Part shown: positions 1-11,164 of the stretch, piece by piece
Numbering within the stretch: the stretch's first letter is position 1
Layout of the letters: the number at the start of each line of letters is the position of its first letter
Source: Branchiostoma floridae
Lineage: Eukaryota; Chordata; Leptocardii; Amphioxiformes; Branchiostomatidae
DNA length: 64,000 bases
Reading direction: 5' to 3'
Assembly: GCF_000003815.2 (NCBI RefSeq)
Contig: NC_049990.1
Span: 14,371,633-14,435,632, forward strand
Program-made: the position numbers and the translations under genes
The notes under the pieces: generated by a model
Database searches by the model: none
The model's input: the letters and a program-made list of their open reading frames with translations, nothing else
What the model was told of the DNA's origin: nothing

Positions 1-12
1 TTTATTTGTTTA

Positions 13-990
13 TTAACCCTCAAACCACCGTATGGGGTCAAAACTGACCCCAGGCGTATATCGATGTGTGCCATCATGGCATTTCTGGTCGAAAACAAAT
101 TTCCTCCCATGAGTTTGTTTGTATATATGTCCTATAACTTCTTATAAGTTTTTAACGAGATTGGCTCATTATTGATTAAGTTATCTCAGAAAGTTTATGT
201 ATGGTCCAGTGGGGTCAAAACTGACCCCAGCATTTCTTTAAACAAACTTTTGCGTCCCACACCTGAACTACTTATTGTAGGATCACGAAATTTTCAGAGA
301 AGGATGTACATGTAAGCCAAAATCATTGTAACAAATTTTGTGCCAATATCATGTTATATGGCGACATTATGACGTCATTTAGGTAATCTCGGCCGCCATC
401 TTGGATTTTGCCTGATGACGTCATTAAATAAGCATAAATTATGAATACTGAGTTATGAAATTTACGTTGAATTTCATAAGATGTGATAAACAACTGATAT
501 CTGCTAAGAAAACCTTAAAATTTAAATGTTTAATACAAAATTAGAAAACTTAATGATAATAATAAGTAATAGATATGTCTGTCAGAATTTCGTTGCCATG
601 GCAACATGAAAAATGATGGACATACTTTGTTCATTGAAAATTTTTGCTTTCAGCATTTTCCAAAAAGTAACCAAGTTTGGTGGCCCTAGCATGAGCCATT
701 CAGGTGCTATACGGCATTGAAGTTGGCATCAAAAACCTCCTTCCAGGTCTGAATAGCATTGGTGCAAAATGTGGTCCTCATGATCATTGGCATAAATTAT
801 GATAATAAGCTAGAAATATTCTCACCTAATCATGTCAGACTGTTCCACATAGATTAATGAAACTAAACATATATACAAATCACAAAAAGAGTCACACAAA
901 AAACTGTATTTGTACGAAATGTTTTGGGGTCAGTTTTGACCCCATACGGTAATCTACGTCACAAAAAAGCTACGGTGGTTTGAGGGTTAA
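13..990. mobile_element. TTAA-bounded MITE, family A (piggyBac-like ends)
   Basis: The element is bounded by TTAA at 13-16 and 987-990. Its terminal inverted repeat begins CCCTCAAACCACCGTA and is perfect at both ends. No long ORF lies inside, so it is non-autonomous. TTAA plus a CCC/GGG end fits piggyBac-type (or Kolobok-type) transposition; that assignment is inference. Internal landmarks are an 18-bp palindrome GGGGTCAAAACTGACCCC at 34-51 and 211-228 and its reverse form at 926-943, a palindromic X-box GTTGCCATGGCAAC at 592-605, CRE palindromes TGACGTCA at 370-377 and 416-423, and a GCCATCTTGG motif between them. Confidence 0.85.
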
Positions 991-1740
991 GATTCAACAC
1001 AGAAGTGTAAGGGGCGAGGGAACAGGTAATGACACCTTTGCCGGCCCTCGCCCCGACTTAAAAATACAAGTGTGATTCAGCTAACGAAATATAGAAACGG
1101 TCCATTACTTTTATGTAGAACGCAGTTTTGAGTGTAATCATTAGTTTCATGTGTTAGACGAACACAAACTGTTTTAACGTTTCCTTTTATCATCCTTTAC
1201 TCCTGGGGTGGCTGGAAAGTTAAGAAATCGGCCAAATAGACGGATAACATGCAAGAGGGGTTTGTCCGTTATAGGAGTACATTTTGCTCAGGTCGGCAAA
1301 CTGTAAACCTTTAGCGGACTAACTCCTCCGACATAATATCTGTCTATTAGGCCTATTTCTTTTTCCAGCCGCTTTTAGTAGTCACAGCTTATAAATGCAC
1401 CACGTATTTACTGATAGCGTCTACGAAAATTATCATCCTTTGATATTGCCAAGAAGAGTAAGATATGTATTGTCTGCTTTTCAACACACCCTGTCATGTA
1501 TGTATGAAAGGAATACGCCTACCTTGTGAAAGATATCGATGTAGTTCAAAATTGATCATCATAATTCAAGGAGCTAAGTATCATAAACAGGTATGATTGA
1601 TGACTACGCTGTAACGTCTTATTCAATTGAGTAGTTCTTTTGTGATCCATTGAACAGGTTGACAAAATATTTGTGCAAAATCTACTTGTCATGTACTTTT
1701 ATTTTCCCTAGTAGGGGCAGTCGCCCCATACTGGCCCACC
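991..1740. other. non-coding stretch with one GC-rich hairpin
   Basis: No gene is supported. The only structure seen is an inverted repeat GGGGCGAGGG (1011-1020) and CCCTCGCCCC (1045-1054) with a 24-base spacer, directly after the MITE. Confidence 0.5.
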
Positions 1741-1742
1741 AC

Positions 1743-2032
1743 GGGCGATTGTCCTGTCAGGGCGATCGCCCCCAGGTACTGCAAGGACTGACAGGGCGAT
1801 CGCCCCCAAATCCTGACAGGGCGATCGCCCCCAAGCCCTGGCAGGGCGATCGCCCCCAAACACTGACAGGGCAATCGCCCCCCAAGTTCTGATCACAGGG
1901 CGATCGCCCCAAGCACTGACAGGGCGATCGCCCCCAAGTCCTGACAGGGCGATCGCCCCCAAGTCTTCTTCACTCTGATGAAATCAAGACGAGATGACTG
2001 GACAATTCAGACTTTGTACAGGGCAATCGCCC
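1743..2032. repeat. 25-bp minisatellite of GGGCGATCGCCC palindromes
   Basis: Perfect GGGCGATCGCCC palindromes start at 1760, 1794, 1819, 1844, 1898, 1922 and 1947. One-base variants start at 1869 and 2021, and a more diverged one near 1743. The dominant spacing is 25 bp, with linkers such as CCAAGTCCTGACA. Overlapping open frames on both strands only translate the repeat and are not genes. Confidence 0.9.
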
Positions 2033-4216
2033 CCACAAGTCAATATTCCTGGGACTTGAGTCTCTTCAAATATTGCATTCCAATCCAAAATGACTTGATT
2101 TTCAAAGAAATTCAGACTTCGTTTTCTGATTATCACGTCGAAAAAAAAGGAATAAAATAGATTTTCCTTTATTATTTTGGATTCTGTTACTTCTAGAAAG
2201 GGTAGGTCTTGGGTCATAATCACAAGCGACCTACGTGACATGATCAAGACCAAACATGGTCACCATTGGCTGCAAAGTTGTTTTCTTTTCACTTCTTGTC
2301 TTCAATTTTCAGAGGTAAATAATGGAAATAAGTGGAAAATAACAGTAAATTCAGTTGAATTTTTTAAACAGATACGTGACTAAAGCAATTTCACAAAGTT
2401 TGAAAATTATTCCATTTTCTTATGTTTGCAACTGGTTGTTAACGGACATTATTTGTTTTGTAAAAATCGTCAATTTCGGTTCTAACAATATATTTCCTTG
2501 CTACATAACTGCTAATGAGAAATTCTAGTTTTTGTTCTGTCACCTGTGATAATATCAAGTTAGGAACAATATTAATGTATTGTAGTCTCACAAACCTTCG
2601 TACAATTTGCCTTTTTTTACTATCGGCGTTGAATACCTACTCTATGAGAGATAAAGACGCAATGTTTTCTCTAAGATTATGATTGATAAGTCTGAGAGAT
2701 TTGCACTCTGCCTCATAAGCAACTGGCTTTTTAATTTCGGCCACGCTTTCACCGCTGCACCTACTGTCCATTTTAACTGGATAATATGATACTTTAACCA
2801 GTATCTTATACATGTACTGGTACATGGGGTGATAAAAAGATGTCGCTGCTTTGGCTTGTTGAAGTTGTTCATTTCTTTGAATTTAAAACCTTTCAGTTCC
2901 TTTTTTAAACCTTTATTTTTGCTGCTGTTTTATACATCTCAAAGTTACAGTGTCTTTACCTTTCCATTGGTGATACTATATATTCAAAAATTAATGGGAC
3001 GATGTTCTTTTCCTGAAACAATTATCCACGAATACATCCTCAAGACCAGTCCTCTGGGTTAAAAGCAAAGTCTAAATTTGATTAAAATCTATGTACTTAT
3101 AAGAACTAAGAATGTATAAGTAAAGCAGTAGCAATCTTGTAATAGTCAATTTTTGCGTTAGAGATATGTAGTTAAATAGCTTTTTTTTTTGCTCGCAAAT
3201 AAGGCGTTTCCCTTTGTTTGGCTGTTAATTACGCCAGTTTTCTGTCTCGGCGTCACCACCATCCCACTTTGAGACACCCACAAAAACTCCGGCTTTGACG
3301 GCGGGGAAACTGGGGTTCGAGCTCGACCACGGACAACCCTGCTCCCCTCTCCAGTCCCAGATCTTTCACAACGGCGAGGTTGGGAATTGTACGCTGTAAC
3401 GGTGTCTGGGCCTACACAAAATTGTCTGCTTTGAATGTGCGGGTATGAGACTACAACCAGTTACGTACAGTGGCTATAAATTGACCAGAGAAATTCTCAT
3501 ATTATATACCACTGACATAGCTACGTCTGCAAATAACAATGCAAATTCTATCATGTAACGTTACTAAAATGTGTTCAACACAAGAACTACAAAAGAATAT
3601 GTTCATATTTCATTCTAAATGAAACATTTATGGAGAACCTGTTCACAATTTTTAGAACAAGAAATTTGTACCATCTCCTGACGAGAGTTCTGGCTCAGCT
3701 TTTACGGACGGAAGCCGTAATCAGCAATCTTCTCTTGGAGTATGGCATAAATATGTTGAAAAACAATAGGTACACTTGATCTACCCACTAACAAGTTTGA
3801 TATCGAGGTTTTAGTCATCAACATGCAATAAAATATATATTTACAAACCCATATGAGTGGAATGCATCAAAGTTACTGTTAGCATATCCAACAGACTTTT
3901 TCAATTAGCAGATATCCGAGTAGACAAGCAAAAAGCACAGTGATAAACAGCAGGGTGGACCGTGATCCTTCCTTTCGTTTACTTCTCCCGCTCGATTGCA
4001 GGTTCACAATTTACTTGCATATCTGAATCCGATTAACAAAACGTAACTTAAATTTATTTCAAGAGGACACCAGTCAAGTTTTGTCAGTTCTAGAAGCCCA
4101 TTCGAGATAACTTCCAATTTGCTACGCTCCAAAACTCCAAGGACACTTTCCACATACTAAATATCTAATTACAAAGGAAAGGTTAAAACTAGTTGGCTAT
4201 TGATGATATTATTAAA
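2033..4216. other. AT-rich stretch without supported genes
   Basis: Only short open frames occur, with no recognisable domain, splice pattern or paralogue in this window. A T-run lies near 3180. Confidence 0.5.
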
Positions 4217-5258
4217 CTAGAGTTCGGCGACCTCATACCTCCATGAAATATTCAGTGTTTTTGTCGATTTTATGTTTGTTGATGATGACTTGTATGTAAT
4301 GGTATTCGTGTTATTTCTACTAGTTGTGTGGATAGTTATCACATGGGCACCATGGTAACATGCAACAGGTGTGGGGAATCTTTATGATGTTTACATTATC
4401 ACGTTATGATGGTACTGGCAACTTGCAAATAAATGCTCTACGATGTCAACTGTATATCGCAGATGTAGGGGTGATTTCTTATATTATTACATCAATTATA
4501 TCGACAGATACGAGGCCCAAAATCTAATCACTTCCAGCTATCATCACACTCCACCAACACTCTAAGTATGAAACCAATCCACCCTGCCTTTCTTGAGTCG
4601 AGGCTATCATTTCCCCCAAACAGTTGTTGTCAACTGATAAAAAAAAATATGTTCATGGCTATCACTGGCGAAACAAATCACCTCACCATCTGCTTGGAGA
4701 TAAGGTGATTAACAAAGAGGGAAACCACGATGACTGTTCCAATATATCGCAGATATAGGGGTGATTTCTTATATTATTACATCGATTATATCGACAGATA
4801 CGAGGCCCAAAATATAATATCACTTCCAGCTATCATCACACCCCACCAACACATCAAGTATGAAACCAATCCACCCAGCCGTTCTTGAGTCGAGGCTATC
4901 ATTTCCCCCAAACAGTTGTTGTCAACTGATTAAAAAAAAAACATATGTTCATGGCTATCACTGACGAAACAAATCACCTCACCACCTGCTTGGAGATAAG
5001 GTGATTAACAAAGAGGGAAACCACGATGCCTGTACCAATATATCGCAGATATAGGGGTGATTTCTGATATTATTACATCGATTATAACGACAGATACGGC
5101 GCCCAAAATCTCATCAATTCGAGCTTTCATCACATCCCAACAACACAACAAGTATGAAACCAAACCATCCAGCCGTTCTTGAGTAATCATCTACACAGAC
5201 AGAGACGTCGACACATAACAGAAAATATAACCTCCATTCCATGACATTTCATGGAGGT
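4217..5258 (-). mobile_element. Helitron/Helentron-like non-autonomous element
   Basis: Read on the minus strand, the element starts ACCTCCATGAAAT and ends GAACTCTAG with host T on both sides. The motif ACCTCCATGAAAT recurs in inverted orientation just inside the CTAG end (plus 4237-4249), giving subterminal inverted repeats. The terminal stretch GGTCGCCGAACTCTAG can fold weakly. These traits (T|T insertion, CTAG 3' end, subterminal inverted repeats, internal tandem repeat, no target duplication) are those of Helitron-like, particularly HINE-type, elements. A second insertion at 34164-39601 has the same end structure. The superfamily is inferred. Confidence 0.5.
4453..5190. repeat. ~290-bp tandem repeat, 2.5 copies
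   Basis: Units begin with TATATCGCAGAT at 4453, 4743 and 5039 (steps of 290 and 296). The third copy stops near 5190, after CTTGAGT. The copies differ at scattered bases and in an A-run. The repeat lies inside the Helitron-like element, as is typical for the internal tandem repeats of HINEs. Confidence 0.9.
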
Positions 5259-6895
5259 AAATATAATTTATGCTGCATATCTAAGTCACGTATATTATTC
5301 TATTGCAGAGGAGTTGAATGACTTTGCAAGTTTTTTTAAAGATAAAAAGATCATAGGTATAGATAAGAAAGTAGTAGGAAGCATTCTATACCACAATATG
5401 TACAACCCAAGAATCATAGCCTGAGCTTGGTGATAATGTTCAACTTTTTCTATATGTCTCCAGTTAGGAAAATTCATTTGTCCGAATAAAACACAAAGTT
5501 TTACCAGTTTCCCTGGTCCGTCGTACTCCGTTGTACAACTGAAGCATAATGGCCCTTAGGTGTATCCAGCATCCCAGATTTGTTATTGTAGATTCCTAGC
5601 TGAGGCTTTTTTATTATCATCGTTGGATACCTGCTCTGTTTGTGATAAAGATGCAATTTTGGTAAAGAAAAATCATGGTAAAGGCGTCTGTTGGTTTTTT
5701 TTATGCTCAACTGTGTGGCAGGTATGAATGCGAAATGTAATGGACCTCATCTACCGCTTGTACCATAACACATTTTTAGATTGACCTTGTTGTCTGATCT
5801 ACTAGTCTACACTCCTAATCAGAAAAATGAAGTGTATCAGCGTTGATATTGGCTTTTGTCTTTTACTTGTGGCTAGGCTACTTGTTAAAACTCCCGGTAT
5901 GAGCTAATGATGCATCTAGCTCATGAACATTATTAGGCACTATAACTGGCTTCTTAGAAATTTCTATGTGACCAAACCTTCAAGCATTAAATGCATTTAC
6001 AGCCAAGGGTTTTCCAGTGGGGACGAGTAGCTTTTGTCAAATCCCTCTGGAAATGCATGACCTCATGTTTTTGTTGATGGTGGTATGTCATTTGCAAAAA
6101 GAAGTTTATACTCTCTGGAAGTTATTCGGGAAAAAAAATTCTTCTGTACTTTGGTTCTACTTAATCAGCACCTGTTGATTACAAATAGAAATCGGTCAAT
6201 CTATAATATTACCATCATAGTGACCTTTGAGTGAATGATAACAGAAGTAAAACATTACTAGAAGATGGATAAAGTTTGTAATCATAAAGGACAGCTATAT
6301 TACCTTATATAAGTCAGATTATTTCACTTCTTAAGAAACAGCACAACACTTCTTTTATTATGCTAACAGAATATCAATAAACTCGATTAATAAATTCTTT
6401 AAAAAACCAAAATCACTTCTTACCTTTATGATTTGCTCAGTAGAGTCCTGTTATCCAGTACATTTTCCTGAGAACGGTCTGGAATTTTTTTTTGTATGTG
6501 CCAATACCCCAAAAAGGGATCCAACCAATCTAAATCTTTGCAATATTCATCCTTCTTTTATCTAAACAGTTGTTAATTGTCGCATCTCCAGCAACAAATT
6601 GATGCTGAATCTTTCCCAAACTTTTGAAAACAACGAATAATTGATCAACAACTGCTTTAACATTTTCTGCTTTATCTGAAATTCTATTGAGGACACTGAA
6701 ATATGTCGGTGTTAGTAGAGAAGATGCACGTCCTGGAGTGTACTGCATTGTTGTCCGATCCGTATAAGGGAGGAGGGACTTGGCTTATTCCAGGCAGATG
6801 TCGTTTCAATTGGCGGTCCAGTTCTTGTTTGTTGCATTCTAAGTCGTAGTCATAGCCTGTTGCATCCAGATTGTTAATCAGCTCTTGTTTTCTTA
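5259..6895. other. no supported gene
   Basis: AT-rich sequence with short open frames only. I see no domain, repeat pair or element border here. Confidence 0.45.
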
Positions 6896-6929
6896 GACCT
6901 TAAAATGGTGCAGTCCCTCCCCTTGCCCC

Positions 6930-7368
6930 AGCTGGAAGAGTTGTCACGATCATTCGCCTTTCTTCCAGGGACCTGACGTCTAGGCGGAAACAATACCCCA
7001 GGATGCCGGGCCCAGGCCCGTGAAGCGATCTATGGGGGCACCGCAGCCTGCCGAGCAGCCGTATGTCCCCTGATGCTGCTCTCCCATCTCCACCCACTGT
7101 GCCGGGTTATCTCCGGTAAAGAAACGAATGACATCGGTCAGGTTTACATCTTTGTATCCTGCCTTCTCCATCGTTACAATGTCTGCCCTCTCGGATTGTG
7201 CATACTTTAGTTGTTCTGCGAATATGGATCTGCACCTGGCCAGCAGGAATACTTCTGGTTACTCCACTATGCTTTGCACATTCATCGACTTACCCTTCTC
7301 CCTGATCTCCTCTGATGTATAGTAAATGGCAGGGTCAAACAGCGCATGGACAGTGACGACCAGGTTTA
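6930..7368 (-). pseudogene. decayed transposon-associated ORF, 3' part (RFFTGDNPAQ family)
   Basis: Read on the minus strand from 7368, the sequence encodes VTVHALFDPAIYY, then an in-frame stop, then LLARCRSIFAEQ, then VIRFFTGDNPAQWVEMG followed by a Cys-rich GTYGCSAGCG. From memory, this order (LFDP-xxYY, LLARxRS, RFFxGDxPA, CxxC) matches a family of uncharacterised metazoan transposon-associated proteins; its biochemical role is unknown to me. The fragment runs up to the TTAA target of the MITE at 7369, and the ORF resumes on the far side at 8310, so the MITE split it. The stop codon and a frame change show it is dead. Confidence 0.5.
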
Positions 7369-8309
7369 TTAACCCTATTCAGAAAGGGGGGGCGGGGGGC
7401 TTTTGAGGCCCGCGCTAACTTCGATGTCCTATAACGCCAGAACGCCTTACGCTAAAGCCACCAAATTTGGTGAGTTTTCCTAAAATATTGTTGGCAACAA
7501 TTTTGCGAAGTTTGACAAATTTTCAATTTTTTCGTGTTGCCATGGCAACCGTTTGCTGACAGGCAGTTTTGCCAAAAATCACTATTTTTGGTTCTAACAA
7601 TGTATTTTTCACATTTATTTGCTATATTACTGCTATTTTGTTACATAAATAAAATCTTATATTATTAAGCATATCTTTCATAATTACATATGCATAAATT
7701 ATGCTAATTTGATGACGTCATCAGCCCAAAATCCAAGATGGCGGACCGTATGGCCAGATCAATAATAACAAGCTTATTTTCCCTTAAAGTTTGTAACTAC
7801 CTGGTATTTTTTCATCAAAAAGCATATAAATGAATGAATTTAGTCTATTTCCATTGCCCTTTTTGATTATTTGTTGCAAAGAAAGAAGTTTTAAAAATTC
7901 AAGGTGGTGGATATAATATGGCGGAGCCTATCTCGTATCTTAGATGTTCATGACGTCATTTTATGACGTCATCGATGTTGCTATTGGCAATACAAGTCGT
8001 TATAAACATTATTTTTCTGTTATCTGCACTTATTGTTACATTTTTGTGGTATAACTTGAAGTTTTCTGAGAATTCCCTTTTTTCATGGGTACGGCCAATA
8101 TAATCAAATTGATGACGTCTAAATTACGTCAACGTAACGTCAAACGTCAATTACTTGTCAGATATTATGTCGATATAATGTCCTAAAAATTTGGTGGCCT
8201 TACGGCACGTTGTTCGAGAGTTAGAGGACTTAGAAGTGGAGGGCCTCAAAAGCCCCCCCCCCCCCCCGGTCCAGGGATGACCAAAAAAGCCCGGTCTGAA
8301 TAGGGTTAA
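7369..8309. mobile_element. TTAA-bounded MITE, family C
   Basis: The ends are TTAACCCTATTCAGA at 7369 and TCTGAATAGGGTTAA ending at 8309, with TTAA at both borders. Just inside lie GGGGCTTTTGAGGCCC and its inverse GGGCCTCAAAAGCCCC next to G- and C-runs. The core carries an X-box palindrome at 7536-7549, CREs at 7713-7720, 7951-7958 and 7964-7971, and AAGATGGCGG near 7735. There is no ORF. It interrupts a minus-strand transposon ORF. Diverged relatives lie at 57920 and 62556. Confidence 0.85.
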
Positions 8310-8503
8310 CGTGCTGTGGTCGCGCCACTGGATAGAAATACCTTGCGGTAGTGATCTTGGGAAGCTTGTCTTGTTTCCTCGAATGTCGGACTTTTGTCAT
8401 CCTCGTTTAAGGATTTTAGCATTTTGGTGACTGGCTTTTCATCCACCTCTTTACACTTTGGCTGTGGTCTGACAAGGCCGTGGTATACATGCTTCTGTAG
8501 CAG
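8310..8503 (-). pseudogene. decayed transposon-associated ORF, 5' part
   Basis: The minus frame reads LLQKHVYHGLVRPQPK, then VDEKPVTKMLKSLNEDD, then PTFEETRQASQDHYRKVF, ending at the MITE border. It is the continuation of the ORF fragment at 6930-7368. The two halves are one reading-frame step apart, so decay is independent of the insertion. No known enzymatic motif is visible in this part. Confidence 0.45.
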
Positions 8504-8640
8504 TCTGAACGTTTCGGATTCAACTTCAGACCTGCCCAACAGAAACACGAAAACACCTCATTCAGCACTCGCAAGTGACCCTCAAACGTTGTTGTAAACA
8601 CGAGTACATCATTAAAATATGCCAGGCAAAACGGCGGTGG
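8504..8640 (-). pseudogene. Ty3/gypsy-type reverse transcriptase fragment
   Basis: The minus-strand translation contains CLAYFNDVLVFTTTFEGHL, a degenerate form of the YLDDILVFS catalytic box of gypsy reverse transcriptases, followed by LNEVF and AGLKLNPKRS, matching the conserved AGLKLxPxKC segment. One catalytic Asp is replaced (YFND), so it is inactive. Only about 45 residues are recognisable; adjoining frames belong to another transposon ORF. Integrase-type remnants of gypsy elements occur at 55.3 kb and 58.9 kb. Confidence 0.65.
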
Positions 8641-9156
8641 CATGGTGGTCAGTGTTTTTCTCGCCGGGTGAGTCAGGCAACATGGCCAAATGACCATGGG
8701 ACGGCGTTAAGACGGGGTCTGGCAGCTCGAAAGCGGTATTCCACTTCTGACACCAAGTGTTAGGTATAAATGACCACACAAAGACGCCCCTGAGTCTTAG
8801 GACAACCTAACAAAAACTGCCCATCTATTTGAAAGACCTAAAACTTATTTCTTTGAACAAGAATAGATAAGTTGACTATGATTGATTACGTGCTAGAGCG
8901 GGCGGTCACCGCACGCGAGAGAAGGGCTCCATGGCCAGGACACGATCGTTACTAGGTAAACAAATTCAAGTAAATACGCAACAACGGCTACACTCCAACA
9001 CATAACGTTACAATACATTATATTCGTAGAGTTTGAACCTTTTCGTGGGAAATCCTCACGACTTACAACGCAATGCCAAAGAATAATTCTGAAGCAAGAT
9101 ACAAATATAGGTAGCCTTAAAGACGCAAAAGTGTCACCTGCAGCATTCTGTGGAAA
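8641..9156. other. no supported gene
   Basis: Mixed sequence between two transposon remnants. No domain was recognised. Confidence 0.4.
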
Positions 9157-9498
9157 TCATTGCCCAGAAAACATCGGCTGTGGTACGCTTGCAGGTGTAC
9201 ATTGAATTTCTCTAGAGCAGGTTTCAGGCTGCTGACGAGAGGCCCTTTCAAGCGTTGTGTTTGAAGCGACTTTCAAAACCTTTTTTATGTTTCTCTTACT
9301 AGGCTGGATGGCCGTGTTTTCGTACATTAACCCTTGCACTATTCTACCGAGGGTGTCTATTTGGCTGCCAAAGCACGTCCTATCCAGTGGCTGTAAAAAG
9401 TGAGATGTGTGGGGAGGAAGGCCTAGTAGGGTATTGTTTCCCACGTTATCTTTATGTAAATATGTATTAGCCCCAAATAACTCACTTAAGTCACTCAA
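9157..9498 (-). pseudogene. pogo/Tigger-like transposase C-terminal fragment
   Basis: The minus frame contains NTLLGLPPHTSHFLQPLDRT, the conserved LPPHTSHxLQPLD block that precedes the last catalytic Asp region of pogo/Tigger DDE transposases, followed by YENTAIQPSKRNIKKVL and a decayed tail. The frame is open for 113 codons. The DDE core upstream is missing, so this is a fragment. A more N-terminal piece of the same superfamily is on the plus strand at 59.4-59.8 kb. Confidence 0.65.
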
Positions 9499-9609
9499 TT
9501 CAAACGTAGTTCTACACCTAGAAATTTACGTATCTATAAATTACATAATTTTATATAAAGTAGATATAAATTTGAATTAACATGATAACTCAATCATTTT
9601 TTTCATTCT

Positions 9610-9900
9610 CTCCATCGGCTTATTTTCCATGTGAATCCAGAAATCATGTACTGCTGGCACGCAATACATTCTGGTTCTGTATACTACAGAATGTAGTCTG
9701 ACACACACATTCCAGATTCTTTAAATGGCATAGCAAGTTGATCTTTCGATAATTATTTCCTGATAGTAGAATATTGGATGCCAACAGAATTTTGCCAGCG
9801 TGCAGGCCAAACTTAGATCTGGGCTGCGTTTTTTTAGTCCTTGTGGCCACAATCGCCGAGTTTCAGTAACGGAAGAAAAAACAAAAGATTTTAAAGCAAC
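9610..9900 (-). pseudogene. transposase-like fragment (ILLSGNNYxKI family)
   Basis: The minus frame reads KILLASNILLSGNNYRKINL, then LKNLECVCQTTFCSIQ. A neighbouring frame continues YCVPAVHDFWIHMENK, so a frameshift separates the parts. I recall the pattern (LLSGNxYxK, STxFxxIQ, PAVxxFW) from a widespread invertebrate transposase-like family, but I cannot name the superfamily with confidence. Confidence 0.4.
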
Positions 9901-10627
9901 CATTGCAGAATATTTAAATATCAGAGTCGGTTGTTTAAGATCAGCAATTAGAAACAGTCATAGTCATATTCTTGCCACGGGTGCCAATATGATGTTTATA
10001 CATCTACAGCACAGGTCTTTGCAGCTTTAGATTTTTCAGATTCCTCTTCATGTATTTTTTTTTGCGTTTAACTCTTCTCCTGGTTGAGCTATAGTCGTTG
10101 TCAGTAGCTAGGCTCTGCAGTTTCCGACCAAGACGATATGATGTCTTGAAATCGAGTAGTACTGTCAGTTGTAGCAAGACCTCTCATGAAAAGGCATGGG
10201 TGTGAATTCTCACCTATGGGCCTACCAAGAATGAAATGGTTCCTGCAGATTCTTGTATTGTTAGATATATTTAAAATATTTTCTGTTTATTAATCTTTCT
10301 GTTTATCAATCCTTCATTTTGGGAGTATCTATATCATGAGTACACTTGTTCATAATTCAGTGAGTGGTTGTCAACTATTACATGAAAGAAAACTATCTTT
10401 CATTCCAGCTACCATGTTTTGTTTATAGAGAAGAAAAAATCATCTTTCAAATGAAATAGATTTCAAGGTTCTTAAAAAAAGATGTCGTCACAAATGAAAA
10501 ATTAACTTTCACTTGCTCCCAAAAAATTATTGTCTGCTCGTGTTCAGAGTAGGACATTGAAAATTGTGTGAGGTAATTGTCATTGTTACCACCTTGGAAC
10601 TAGTGTCAATATTATGTGAAAGTTAGC
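9901..10627. other. no supported gene
   Basis: AT-rich spacer between transposon remnants. Nothing recognisable was seen on either strand. Confidence 0.35.
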
Positions 10628-10757
10628 GTACCGCTTTCTTCTTGTCTTTACGATAGTTATTCATCTGTTTTGCATTTTTGTCTTTTCCCTGGTGACACCA
10701 GTAGACTTTTGTTGCAGCAAGCTGGAAAGGCATACCATCATACTGCACACCTTTCAG
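10628..10757 (-). pseudogene. coding-like fragment, unrecognised
   Basis: An open minus frame reads LKGVQYDGMPFQLAATKVYW, then CHQGKDKNAKQMNNYRKDKK. Its composition looks protein-coding and it sits in a cluster of transposon remnants, but I recognise no domain. No start or splice sites were identified. Confidence 0.3.
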
Positions 10758-11164
10758 CTGCCAGTACGTCCTCTTCTTAGAGAAAGGCATCTAGCGGTGT
10801 CTTAATGGGATGTTTGGAACCCTGGATTTCACAATGACCTCTTGTTTTCCATGGTACAGTGCTCCACTTACTGCGTGAAAATGTTTTGTGATTTGACGTC
10901 AAAACCCTAACTTTTCGTTTGTGCGATCGACTAGGTTGTTGATTTCTGAGTATTTCCAAACGGAGTTTGTATAGAGTGTGGTATTTTATTGTACAACTGC
11001 TAGGTCATTGTGAGTTTTAACAATTGAATGATAGTTTTTTAGCGAAGAATTGCAACTGTGACGCTATTAATGATTATAAAACTCGACATACAAATAGATG
11101 TAAAATTAATATCTCAAAATACAAAGCTAGCTAAAAAAAGGAATGGAACTCTATCAGATCTTCA

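Noticed and set aside
592-605. GTTGCCATGGCAAC as evidence for an MHC class II promoter
   Set aside because: The same motif recurs inside mobile elements and no class II gene is near.
1760-1771. Cyanobacterial origin suggested by the HIP1-like octamer
   Set aside because: Surrounding sequence, introns and transposons are animal; it is a local repeat.
1689-1962. Open frames on both strands over the GGGCGATCGCCC array
   Set aside because: They only translate the minisatellite; no start context or homology.
3315-3335. GGGGTTCGAGCTC resembling a tRNA B-box
   Set aside because: No A-box or clover-leaf within the proper distance.
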